Assembly: GCA_023678885.1 (NCBI GenBank)
Contig: CM043005.1
Coordinates: 3,338,314 to 3,402,313, forward strand
DNA: 64,000 nt
Origin: Pogostemon cablin
Lineage: Eukaryota; Streptophyta; Magnoliopsida; Lamiales; Lamiaceae
Direction of reading: 5' to 3'
The position numbers and the translations under genes were made by a program. Shown here in pieces: positions 45,072 through 57,025 of the stretch (its first letter is position 1; each line of letters begins with the position of its first letter). A model generated the notes under the pieces. It saw only the letters and a program-made list of their open reading frames with translations. It ran no database searches and was not told the DNA's origin.

Positions 45072-47278
45072 TGACACGACCCACCTTACATAACTTATAA
45101 TTCAAATACTAATTAACATAAATATCATTATTATAAAAATCTGCATTTTTTTTACATAATATATTTATAACTGAAACCAACACACCAGTCCAACATACGT
45201 AACTGGTTTCTGACACCCCCTCAAACCACACAAACTTATCATAATACTTATTATATTATATAACAAAACATCAGCAGAAACAAAATAAGCCCACAGTCTA
45301 GCCCAACAGGTCGTCATCTATGTACATTTGCTCAAGACCCTGTAGGAGCTCCACAGCTTGCACAGTCACATCACAAAACTCAATCATCAACAGGCTCACC
45401 TACAATGCATAAACTAGTGAGACAAAAATCTCAGTAAGTAGAAATCATGCATGTCAGTGTATGAAAATGCATTTAGTTTTCTATCGTCTATTCCCCAATC
45501 TTTTTAGTTGGTCTCTTTTATTTTGAAAAATGTTTACATTGCGGGATCCCCACGATACACTTATGATATGCACCCCAAATAAGCTCAATGGGGATGATTT
45601 TTTCGAATCCAAAATAGTACCGAGAACGATTTTTCCGAACCCTGACAGAGTGTTGGGGACTATTTTTTCGAACCCCGAATAAAGTACTGGGAATGATTTT
45701 TTCGAACCCAGAATAAAGTGTCGAGAACGATTTTTTTGGGAAAATACTTTCCATGATTATGCATGGTATGCAATCAGGGCAATTAAATATGCATCATAAG
45801 CAATTTACGATATCAATATCAATATTTAATCACAATAAAGCAACAACTTAACTTTAATTCACACAAATCCACTTCTGGAATAACAACTTCACCCCAATCA
45901 AATATATTCATTTATAAAATAACCACTTCACCTTGGATCACACAGATCCCTTTTTGGAACAACAACTTTATCTCGGATCACACAGATCCTCATAACTAAT
46001 ATCTTCTCAAATCATACATATATATTTTCAATAGTTTCCAATCACATAGATTTATATAGGACATTGATATTATTTAAAATCACATAGATCTGCAACTTGT
46101 ATCACAAGTTTATCATAGATAATTTATAAAATAATATTTAGTGACATATGAATACCAACTTACCTCAAATAACATAAATCCACAGTAGGTATCACAATTT
46201 AATCACAAATACTCCCTCCGTCCCATAATACTTTTCTCATTTTTCTCATTTGTTTGTCCCATAAAACCTTTCACCCCCAAAAAAAGAAACACCACTTTAT
46301 CCAACAACCTCAAAAGTTACTTTAATTTCAAATTTGTCACTCTTTTTTCACACACATATCATTACTTTATACATTTTATTACCTAAAAATACTACAATAC
46401 CCTCCAAAGTCAATAAAGTTGGTCAAAAAGTGTAATTTTTCTTAAACAACGTGGAACAGTAAATGTGAAAAGTAATCCGGGACGGAGGGAGTAATTCATA
46501 AGATAATTAAACTAATCACAAATAATTCACACACAACATGTTTATACATCGTAGTTGGACTTCTACTTACCTGGACTCCGACAATAGTAACACTATAGAT
46601 CCCTGAAGAACCGTAACTAATTTCTCCTTCCCGTTCCGGCACAGCCCTCTCCTCTTTTTCTTCTTCTCTCTCCCTCTCCTCCTTCTCTCTCTCTCTCTCT
46701 CTTTTTTCAGTTGCTGCTCGCAGCTTCTGCTTTTAAATACCCTTAAAGAGGGTTAACACACCCATATATATATAGTGGTGAGTGGAAGTCGTAGGTGACT
46801 ATCCCAACCCCCACATTTAATACTTACTATTCATAGTCAAAAGTATATATATTATTATTATTATTATAATAATATTACTATTCACGCCAATTTATCCATT
46901 TGGATTAGCAATCAACGTGTTTACCCCCTTTTTATCCCCTATTACTATTTTATTATTATTATAATTATAATTACAACTATAATAATAATAATAATTATTA
47001 TTATTATTATTCATTATGAATATACGTGTAATACTTAATAATTAAGAAATAATATATTTATACACATAAAACTTATATATCCAAATAAATACCCACAAAT
47101 ATTTATGTACACATATATTCACATATTGTCATTATTTTTATCAAGAATGTATCAAATAAAATGTAAAGATAAATAAAATGTAGAAACAATTGTCACATTA
47201 TTATCACATAATTATAAAATGCACATAACACAAATTAATTATATTGGCACATGAGTGGTGAGAAACTCGGGTATCACA
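45072..47278 (-). repeat. 3' LTR of the chromovirus, carrying a MITE
   Basis: 2207 bp. Contains five short tandem units of the type GAxxATTTTTTCGAACCC (about 45590-45735), (ATT)n and (AAT)n runs near 46850-47010, a CT-rich tract near 46660-46710 and the MITE at 46212-46491. Directly beyond its inner end is TCCTCCCCACCTT (47279-47291), the polypurine tract in reverse. Confidence 0.9.
46212..46491. mobile_element. Stowaway MITE inside the chromovirus LTR
   Basis: 280 bp with ends CTCCCTCCGTCCCATAATAC and GTAATCCGGGACGGAGGGAG, flanked by TA on both sides. The other LTR has the uninterrupted site AAATAATTCATAAG at the same place, so the insertion happened after the retrotransposon landed and duplicated exactly TA. 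It is non-coding and would depend on a Tc1/mariner transposase elsewhere. Confidence 0.92.
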
Positions 47279-47317
47279 TCCTCCCCACCTTATAAAAATT
47301 TCATCCTCGAAATTTAC

Positions 47318-48955
47318 TTACCTGAAGAGTTTTGGATACTTAACCATCATCTCATCCTCTCTTTTCCAAGTAGCCTCTTCAACTAATTGGTTCCTCCATA
47401 ACACCTTCATTAATGGTATCTCTTTATTTCTGAGCTTCTTCACTTCTCGCCGTAAAATCTCAACTGGAATCTCTTCATAACTTAAATCTTCTTTCAACTC
47501 AATTGGTTCCTGCCTGAGAACATGAGATAAATTCGGAACATACTTCCTCAACACAGACACATAAAACACGTCATTTACTCTAGACATAGATGATGGTAAC
47601 TCCAACTTATATGCAACATTTTCAACTCTCTCAATGATAGTGAATGAACCAACATATCTTGGACTGAGTTTTCCTTTTCTTCCAAACCGCATTATCCCCT
47701 TCATTGGAGATACTTTCAAGAATACCTGATCACCCACTTCAAATTACAATTCTCTTCTCCGTTTATCTGCATAACTCTTTTGCCGATCCTGAGCAACTTT
47801 CATCTTTTCTCAAATACGGGTAACAGCTTCTGACATTTCACGAATCAAGTCTGGACCCAAAAGCTTCCTCTCTCCAACTTCATCCCAATGTACTGGAGAT
47901 CTACACTTCCTCCCGTACAATGCTTCATATGGAGCCATCCCGATAGTGGACTGATAACTGTTGTTGTAGGAGAACTCTATCAAAGGTAAAAATTTACTCC
48001 ACTGATCCTGAAAATCCAACACACATGCTCTGAGCATATCCTCCAAAATCTATATTGTACGCTCCGATTGACCATCTGTCTGTGGATGGAATGTTGTGCT
48101 GAAAGATAATTGTGTCCCCAATGCCTTATGCAAACTCTTTTAAAAAGCTGACAAGAATCTCGTATCTCTGTCTGACACAATGGTAAGTGGTACTCCATGG
48201 AGTCTGACGATCTCTTGTACATGTAGTTGTGCATAGCGATCCATAGAATACGTAGAATAAATAGGAAAAAAATGAGCTGACTTAGTCAAACGATCCACAA
48301 TAACCCAAATGGCATTGTGATCTTTCACTGTCTTCGGTAGTCCAGTAACAAAATCCATAGTGATATTCTCTCACTTCCATTCTGGAATAAATAAAGGCTG
48401 TAAAGTTCCTGCTGGTCTCTGATGCTCGGTCTTGACTTGCTGACAAGTCAAACATTGTTCCACATATTGAGTGACATCTCTCTTCATCCCTGGCCACTAA
48501 TAATGTAACTTCAAGTCTCTATACATCTTAGTAGCTCCTGGATGTACAGAGTACGGTGTTGAATGAGCTTCTGCCATCACTTCCTTCTGAATGTCATCCA
48601 CTTCAGGTAGACATAATCGATCTCTATAACGAATCACGCCATCATCTCTTAATTGAAAGTCAGAAGACTTTCCAGAGCTGATATTATTCTTTATCTTGTC
48701 AAACAACTTATCCACCTTTTGTCCCTGTCGAATCTTATCCATCAAAGTTGGTCGAAGTGTCAAAACTGTCATCTTTGCTTCCAACGATCCTTCCTGAATG
48801 ATCTCTACACCCATCCTTTGCAAGTCAAGCAACTCTGGTTTTTGATTTAGGCTTGTAGCAGCCACACTCTGTATTGTCTTTCGGCTCAATGTATCAGCAA
48901 TGACATTAGCTTTACCCGGATGATAATTGATAACACATTCGTAGTCCTTCACCAT
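47318..48955 (-). pseudogene. integrase and chromodomain of the chromovirus
   Basis: On the minus strand: end of RNase H and linker (YHPGKANVIADTLSRK at 48925), zinc-finger start HSTPYSVHPGATKMYRDLKL near 48560, catalytic core MDFVTGLPKTVKDHNAIWVI (first Asp, 48358) with IVSDRDTRFLSAF (second Asp, near 48180). Then frame changes lead to FSYNNSYQSTIGMAPYEALY and GRKCRSP (48046-47810), and the C-terminal segment 47737-47318 with RYVGSFTIIERVENVAYKLE. The final 50 residues (VEILRREVKKLRNKEIPLMK, VLWRNQLVEEATWKRED) have the pattern of a chromodomain, used by these elements to target heterochromatin. At least three breaks split the reading frame. Confidence 0.85.
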
Positions 48956-49034
48956 TTCTAATCATTTTCTCTGCCTCATGTTCAATTCTTTCTGAGTGAA
49001 GAAGAACTTCAAACTCTTATGATCAGTATAGATT

Positions 49035-50731
49035 TCACAAGGTTCCCCCATATAGATAATGCCTCCATATTTTGAGTGCAAACACCACTGCAGCTAACTC
49101 CAAATCATGAGTTGGGTAGTTCTTCTCGTACTCCTTTAATTGTCTGGATGCATATGCTATTACTTTCCCATTCTGCATCAATACACATCCAAGACCATTC
49201 TTCGAAGCATCACTATAAACCTTGAAATTTTCTGTCTCCGTAAGAATAGTTAAGATAGGTGCTGATGTCAACCGTCTCTTCAATTCCTGAAAAAACTCTG
49301 TTCACATGCCTCCGTCCATGTGAACTTCACATTCTTCCTGGTCAACTGTATTAATGGTGAAGCGATCTTAGAAAATCCTTCAACAAACCTTCGATAATAT
49401 CCCGCCAATCCAAAAAAGCTACGCACCTCAGTGGGATTTGAGGGTTGTGGCCAATCATGGATTGCTTTAACTTTACTTGGATCCACCAAAATTCTTTCTC
49501 CCAATACCACGTGGCCCAAGAAAATAACTCGGTCCAACCAAAATTCACACTTCTTGAACTTTGCATATAACTGCTTCTCCTTCAAAATCTCCAACACCTT
49601 TCTCAAGTGCAGCGCATGATCCTCCTTATTCTTAGAGTAAATCAGAATGTCATCGATAAACACAATCACAAACTTATCGAGGAATTTCTGAAATACTCTA
49701 TTCATCAAATCCATAAATGCTGCCGGAGCATTTGTCAAACCGAACGGCATCACCAAAAATTCATAATATCCATACCTTGTACTGAATGCAGTCTTCGGAA
49801 TATCCTCCTCCTTAATCTTCAATTGATGATACCCCGACCGCAAATCAATCTTTGAAAATATAGTTGCACCTTGTAGTTGATCAAACAGATCATCAATGCG
49901 AGGCAATGGATATTTATTTTTGACTGTAACTTTGTTGAGCTCTCGGTAATCGATGCACATCCTCAATGTGCCATCCTTCTTACGAACGAAAAAAACTAGT
50001 GCTCCCCAAGGTGAGAAACTAGGTTGGATAAATACTTTGTCTAGTAACTCTTGTAATTGTATCTTCAATTCCTTCAGTTCAGCTGGTGCCATTCTGTATG
50101 GCGCTTTAGATATAGGAGCAGTTCCCGATTGCAGCTCAATAACAAACTCTATTTCCCGGTCTAGTGGCAAACATGGAAGATCATCTGGAAACACCTCTGG
50201 GTATTCTCGAACTACTGGTACATCACCGAGGACTGGACATTGATGTCCTTCAACATTCATCACGCCCACCAGATACCCCTCACAACCACTTTCCAACAAC
50301 CTTTGTACTTTTGCTGCTGATATCATAAGAAATTTGAAGTTCTTCTTGATCCCAACAAAAGAGAATGGTTTTCCCCCCAATGGCTGAAAAGTAATACTCT
50401 TCTTCTGACAATCTATTGTAGCATCGTACTTTGACAGCCAGTCCATGCCCAATATGATATCATAATCATTCATACTTAACACAATCAAGTCAGTGAGAAG
50501 TTGTCTTCCTTCAATAGGAATAACACAACCTCGAAGAAGTTGATTAGTTTGCTTTGATTCACCAGAATGTATCATCACCTCATAATTAACTTCTATCAAA
50601 TTAGATATTCCACCTAGCTTCCTCATATACTCAGTGGATACAAATAAATGTGTTGCTCCAGAATCAAATAGCACATATGTAGAAGTGCCAAAAAATAGAA
50701 AACTTACCCGTGACAAATGAGGGATTCGCAT
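49035..50731 (-). pseudogene. protease, RT and RNase H of the chromovirus pol
   Basis: A 483-codon open stretch (50731-49280) starts with the retropepsin motif YVLFDSGATHLFVS (active Asp present), a long linker, then RT: MCIDYRELNKVTVKNKYPLP, FSKIDLRSGYHQLKI, MPFGLTNAPAAFMDLMNRVF and the catalytic FIDDILIYSK. The connection domain is GLAGYYRRFVEGFSKIASPL. A frame shift near 49280 interrupts the passage into RNase H (49283-49035), which reads FKVYSDASKNGLGCVLMQNG and THDLELAAVVFALKIWRHYL. The motifs of protease and RT look intact, making this the best preserved enzyme block in the window. The RNase H end is in another frame and is broken at 49035. Confidence 0.88.
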
Positions 50732-50734
50732 ATG

Positions 50735-51835
50735 TCTCCTCCCGCGTCAAAGTGTATACCCTTGCGGGAACTCTCTCCTACAGTCCTTGTTTCTCTTTCT
50801 TAGGACAAGTAGTAGTCACATGTCATTTCTCCCCGCATGAGTAACATGTTCTCAGAGGAATGTGACACTCCCCACCATGTGATCTCAGACAATTAGGACA
50901 TCTGGGTAGTAGTGGCGACGGTGGCACCTTACCCTGATCAAATTTGAGACGCTTGTTTTGTTCTCCTTGTGTTTCCCTTGATCCACTGGAATATTAGGTT
51001 TCGGCCTCTGAAATGGCATTGGCCTCTTATTATCTCTCCGAAACTGTTGCACTGGTTTCTGCTGAAACTGGCGTCTGATAGCATGCGCTTGTCTGATCCT
51101 CATCTCTGCTTGTTCAGCAATTTGGGCCCTTTCTGCAACTTGTGAGTATGTTGCTTCTTGCAATCCTGCCATAATCACATCTCTGAAAAGCTCATGTCTT
51201 AAGCCTTCCACGAACCTTTCCACTTTCAATGCCTCCGTACATATCATTTGTTCCGCAAATCTCGACAACTGTTCAAACTTACGAAGGTAATCTGTGATTG
51301 ACATACCACCATGCTTCAACTGTATAAACTCATTCATCTTCAATGCTCTCACTGGTGCCGTAGAGTACTTATTTCTAAAAAGCTCCTTAAACCTTTCCCA
51401 GGTCATAGTTGTAATGTCCTCGATACTTTTAATGGTATCCCACCAGTGGCCTGCACATCCTCGTAGCATGAAAGAAGCACATAGCACTCTGTCCCCATCT
51501 GGAATTCTACTGTATTGAAACATGTTTTCCACCGTACATAACCAATCCTCTGCATCTGTGGGGTCTGCTGCATCCTCTAATATCGGAGGGCTCAGCTTTC
51601 GAAATCTCTCACAAACTATTCCCACACATTCTACTTGACGTCTATTTTGATTAGCATTAACCTCTGGTTGTCCACCCATGTCTCATTGCTGAATCAGTTG
51701 TTGTATCTACTGGGAATGACGTTCTACCAATTCCATCACTCGAGTAATCACCGCATCACGATTATTTTCTTCAGTAGGTGCTGCTTGCTCAGCAGTTCTA
51801 TCACTTTCAGAACTTTCACCTGTAGTCCTTACCAT
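50735..51835 (-). pseudogene. gag of the chromovirus
   Basis: Translation would start at 51835 (MVRTTGESSESDRTAEQAAP). Two stops follow near 51710 and 51685, before the long frame 51679-50885. That frame carries the retrotransposon gag domain: DPTDAEDWLCTVENMFQYSR, VLCASFMLRGCAGHWWDTI, WERFKELFRNKYSTAPVRAL. A basic nucleocapsid linker (RRQFQQKPVQQFRRDNKRPM) follows. Downstream, in another frame, the CCHC zinc knuckle reads CYSCGEK-stop-HVTTTC near 50855-50815: a Trp codon has become TGA. Not functional. Confidence 0.8.
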
Positions 51836-51984
51836 TTTGTCTATTAACTACGAGTCCTACACCACATAACTAATATAATTTATAAAACACATAACAACAC
51901 AGAAGGAAAATAACACTTACATGCAAGGCTGCGCTCCCAAGGAATGAGCTTATGTACATAGACAGTCTGCATGACCCAAACCGT

Positions 51985-51996
51985 GCTCTGATACCA
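51985..51996 (-). other. primer-binding site of the chromovirus
   Basis: GCTCTGATACCA on the plus strand, i.e. TGGTATCAGAGC on the element strand, complementary to initiator tRNA-Met and three bases from the 5' LTR. Confidence 0.9.
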
Positions 51997-51999
51997 CTC

Positions 52000-53962
52000 T
52001 GACACGACCCACCTTACATAACTTATAATTCAAATACTAATTAATATAAATATCATTATTATAAAAATCTGCATTTTTTACATAATATATTTACAACTGA
52101 AACCATCACACCAGTCCAACATACGTAACTGGTTTCTGACAGCACCTCAAACCATACAAACTTATCACAATACTTATTATATTAGATAACAAAACATCAG
52201 CGGAAACAAAATAAGCCCACGGCCTAGCCCAACAGATCGTCATCTATGTACATCTGCTCAAGACCCTGGAGGAGCTCCACAACTTGCACAGTCACATCAC
52301 AAAACTCAATCATCAACAGTCTCACCTACAATGCATAAACTAGTGAGACAAAAAATCTCAGTAAGTAGAAATCATGCATGTCAGTGCATGAAAATGCATT
52401 TAGTTTTCTATCGCTTATTTCCAGTCTTTCTAGTTGGTCTTTTTTATTTTGAAAACTGTTCACGTTGCGGGATCCCCACGACACACTTATGATATGCACC
52501 CCAAATCAGCTCAATGGGGACGATTTTTCCAAACCGTGAAAATAGTGCCGAGAATGATTTTTCTGAACCCTGGCAGAGTGTTGGGGATGATTTTTCAAAA
52601 TCCCGAATAAAGTACTTGGAACGATTTTTTCGAACCCAGAATAAAGTGTCGGGAATAATTTTTTCGAACCCTGACAGAGATGCATATATAGTGTTCACAC
52701 ACACCATTAGTATCTTATTAATTTTGGAGAAAATACTTTCCATGATTATGCATGGTATGCAATCAGGGCAATTAAATATGCATCATAAACCATTTACAAT
52801 ATCAATATCAACATTTAATTACAATAAAGCAACAACTTAACTTCAATTCACACAAATCCACTTCTAGAATAACAACTTCACCCCAATCAAATAGATCCAT
52901 TTATAATATAACCACTTCACCTTGGATCTCACGGATCCTTTTTAGAACAACAACTTCATCTCGGATCACACAGATCCTTATAACTAATATCTTTTCAAAT
53001 CATACAGATATATTTTCAACAGTTTCCAATCACATAGATTTATATAGGACAATGATATTATTTAAAATCACATAGATCCGCAACTTGTATCACAAGTTTA
53101 TCATAGATAATTTATAAAATAATATTTAGTGACATATGAATTCCAACTTACCTCAAATAACATAAATCCACAGCAGGTATCACAATTTAATCCCAAATAA
53201 TTCATAAGATAATTAAACTAATCACAAATAATTCACACAGAACATGTTTATACATCGTAGTTGGCCTTCTACTTACCTGGACTCCGACAGTTACTATAGA
53301 CCCGTGAAGAACTGTAACTAATTCCTCCTTCCTGTTCCGGCACAGTCCTCTCCTATTTTTCTTCTTCTCTCTCCTTCTCTCTCTCTCTCTTTTTAGTTGT
53401 TGCTCGCAGCTTCTGCTTTTAATTACTCTTAAAGAGGGTTAACACACCCATATATATAGTGGTGAGTAGAAATCGTAGGTGACTATCCCAATCCCCCACA
53501 TTTAATACTTACTATTCATAGTCAAAAGTATATATATTAATATTATTATTATTATTATTATATTAATATTACTATTCACGCAAATTTACCCATTTGGATT
53601 AGCAATCAACGTGTTTACCCTTTTTATCACCTATTACTATTTTATTATTATAATTATAATTACAACTATAATTATTATTATTATTATTCATTATAAATAT
53701 ACTTGTAATACTTAATAATTAAAAAATATTATATTTATACACATAAAACAATTTAATTATATATCCAAATAAATACCCACAAATATTTATGTACACATAT
53801 ATTCATATATTGTCACTATTTTTATCACGGATGTATCAAATAAAATGTAAAGATAAATAAAATGTAGAAACAATTGTCACATTATTATCACATAATTATA
53901 AAATGAACATAACACAAATTAATTATATTGGCATATGAGTAGTGAAAAACTCGGGTATCACA
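52000..53962 (-). repeat. 5' LTR of the chromovirus
   Basis: 1963 bp, lacking the MITE (intact site at about 53190-53215) but carrying an extra stretch of about 60 bp near 52676-52725 relative to the other LTR. It contains the same ATTTTTTCGAACCC short repeats. Confidence 0.9.
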
Positions 53963-54001
53963 CACACAACACTAATACAATTACATATTACACATTAGGA
54001 G

Positions 54002-54646
54002 TATTATATTTCACAATTTACTATCTATTAAAATATTATATCTAATAAGCTACGAACAAAAGGAGCGAACATAAAAGTGATACTAAATTAATGAATGATA
54101 ATATTATTTCATGAACAGTTTATAGTAGTATAAATGAAAAGTGATAACATTTTATAGCGAAAGTGATAAAGTTTTATAGTGAAAGTGATAACTATTTTAA
54201 AAAGTGTAAAATTATCTCACGTAAGACGGTCTCACGCAAGACATACCCTTAATTAATAGCATATGTTGTGAATGATTTGAAGTGGAGATGAAAATAATTA
54301 AATTTCTTAAGGTAATGTTTGGTGTGAGATTATGTGAGATTTGAAAATCATGAATAGTCCTTCTATGTTTATTTTGAGTAGGTTTTAACTTATTTAAAAA
54401 GTTAAATGAAAAAAATAGAGATAAAAGAGAGAAAGTATATTAATTGAGGAGAGAGAATGTAATATGTATATATAGTTTAGAGGTAGGTTTTGAAAAATAA
54501 AACCTAGATTTAAAACTCGGAAACAAACATGCATATGAACAAAACAGTTATATCATTTAAATGGATACCTTTAACTCACACCGTTTTAGGATAAGACCGT
54601 TTTATTTATTTTTAATTAATTTTTATTTTTTCTATAAAAAATATTA
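54002..54646. other. intergenic region with TGATAA-rich repeats
   Basis: No gene. At 54120-54205 three loose copies of AAAGTGATAA(C/A) occur, and GTAAGACGGTCTCACGCAAG stands at 54221-54240, one of the dispersed TGAGAC-type palindromes. Confidence 0.5.
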
Positions 54647-54916
54647 TTCCCTCCGTCTCATAAACAAATTCACACTTTCTATTTTTGTCTGTCCCATAAA
54701 TAAGTTCACACCCCAAATAAGAAAATACACACAAATCAATAACCACACAACACACTTTAATTTCAAAATTTTCACCCTTTACAACTCACATAACTTATTT
54801 TATAATTTATTTATTACTTAAAAATACCAAAATACCCCTAAAAGTAAAGCAAAAAATAACTTTTCTTAAACTCCGTATCTACAGTAATCGAGAACTTATT
54901 TTTGGGACGGAGGGAG
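54647..54916. mobile_element. Stowaway-like MITE
   Basis: 270 bp with ends TTCCCTCCGTCTCATAAACA and TTTTTGGGACGGAGGGAG, flanked by TA (54645-54646 and 54917-54918). Its interior (AACTTATTTTTGGG, CACACCCCAAATAAG) differs from the copy at 46212, so it belongs to another subfamily or is older. Confidence 0.85.
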
Positions 54917-54918
54917 TA

Positions 54919-56979
54919 TTATTTTTTAATTAAAAATATTACATTTTTTTCTTATTAAGAATTGTTTGTGACATGTTCACTACTTATTATCAATTTTTGA
55001 TAAATTGAATATTATTTTTTACTAAAAATATTACTACAACCTATTATTGTGAGACAATACCTCAAAAGTGTTTGTCTAAATATAAACTCTAGTTAACGTA
55101 AAAGTAGATTGTGCATTACAAATACACAATGTTATGCGAACTACAATGATAAAATTATAGTTAAACCATTAATTAATAATAATTTAACATTAATCAAAGG
55201 ATAAAATAAGTACTTAACCACAAAGTACTAGTATAAATTAAAAATTGTGTGTCAAGTTCACGGTGTTCTCAAATTCCATATTTATAAAATGTATACTCTT
55301 TGGTATTAAACAAAATATCTTTTAGTAAATAAAAAAATGTACCCTTTATAACTTGGTAAAAATTAATTTTTTAATTAAACATTTATACTATTCATATTTC
55401 ATCCAATTTTTTTAATGAAAAAATTATATCCTTATTAATTAAAGTGTATACCCTTTAGAATAAAATGTTATATCCTTACACACCTCATATGCACCCAGAA
55501 ATACAAGAGACCTAACTCTGTAAATTAAGAAAAAAAAAAACAAATAAAATCGTTATATAAATCTTAAAGAATCAAATTACAATCATATCTAAAAATTATT
55601 ACTCCACTATATTCTTTCAAAGTATACACACTAAAAACATCAATTTAAACCCTATAATATGAAAAGTTCAACCATATTACGGTTTTGGAAAGCATAATGT
55701 CATTTCTTATGTAAATAATATAATTAACTTCATAAGGATAAATTAATCCTAAATTTTATTTACCGTAAGTGTAGATAATTAAATCTTGCATATTATAATT
55801 TTTTTATACTTAGGTAATATTGAAGATACTTTGCTATAATAATTATGGTATGGATCTTCTGTGCCACTTTGATGTGACATTTTTTATGTCACTCCGTTGA
55901 TTGATTGACATGCTAAAATGAGGATAATTATACCCTAAGTCAATGCTTAAACTCTTGGAGCAAGGAATTAGATTTTTTCATCCCACCACATGTCGCCACG
56001 TGTCATTCTCTAAGAAAATATTACAGGAAATATTACAGAACATTTTGTGCCAATAATTATGGCACGCAAAAAATGGACGAAAAATATTACTTTTATAATT
56101 TCATTAGATTAATTGTATCAATGTTGATTTTTGTTATGGAACAATCCAAAATGAAAGCAATTTGGAGTAATTTTGGATTTCTAACATTTATTTATGCACT
56201 GCATTAATATAATTTACACCTTACATTTTACATTTTTTTCATTTTTCATTTTCATCCATTTTTTATTAAATTTCATAAAATAAAAAAATTTACTAATTTC
56301 ACCTAACACACACGTAACATGTAATTTATAACCTAAAAATACCATATTACGCTTCAAAAATTAATAAAATTGTTCAAAAAATAATTTCTCTTAAACTTTA
56401 TATCTACAATAACGATATAATTAAATATGAGACGTATGAAGTAATTTATATGAGTTGGTCTCTTATACCTCCGAGAGCACGCAAGTTTTTGTCATTTTAT
56501 ATTTGACAAAAACTTATGTAAGACGGTTTCACATATGTCATTTCGTCAGACGAATAAAAAGTAAAAATATTTTTAATGAAAAATTATACTCAATTATAAA
56601 AATTGATAATAATACAATAAACTATTTTATAAATAATTTATAGCATATAAATAAAAATATTTTAATAAAAAAATTATAATTAAATACAAAAGTATTAAAT
56701 GATTCACCATGTGATGATAAACTAAATTATGTACACATTCGTTTTATTTGACTCTTTTTCAAGAATATATATGTATATGGTATAATGACTATTTTTTTAT
56801 ATAATCATTAAAAATAATAAATGCAATTTTTACCTTGAAAAGACTTGGGTGAGACCGTCTCACGGATCCTTATTCGTGAGACGGATCATCCACTAATCCA
56901 ATTAAGTTTTTTATAAGGGCCTTGTTTGGTGCAACTAATTTAGTAAATTGAATAATTAATTATGAAAAGAAATTAATTA

Positions 56980-57025
<46 letters not shown>

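Larger units (their letters stand above)
45072..53962 (-). mobile_element. Ty3/gypsy chromovirus (Tekay/Del-like) on the minus strand
   Basis: An 8.9-kb element with LTRs 45072-47278 and 52000-53962, TG...CA ends and perfect CACAC target duplications (45067-45071 and 53963-53967). The order on the minus strand is LTR, tRNA-Met PBS, gag, protease, RT, RNase H, integrase with C-terminal chromodomain, polypurine tract, LTR. RT wording (FSKIDLRSGYHQLKI, FIDDILIYSKN) and the chromodomain place it among plant chromoviruses. In the first 240 LTR bases I count about eleven differences, so it is older than the copia element. Gag and pol have stops and frame shifts. The left LTR hosts a Stowaway MITE. 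Confidence 0.92.

Noticed and set aside
45019..54001. 44-bp target-site duplication of the chromovirus
   Set aside because: The left side has the full unit plus the start of a second one, and gypsy elements duplicate about 5 bp. CACAC directly at the LTR ends is the proper target duplication.
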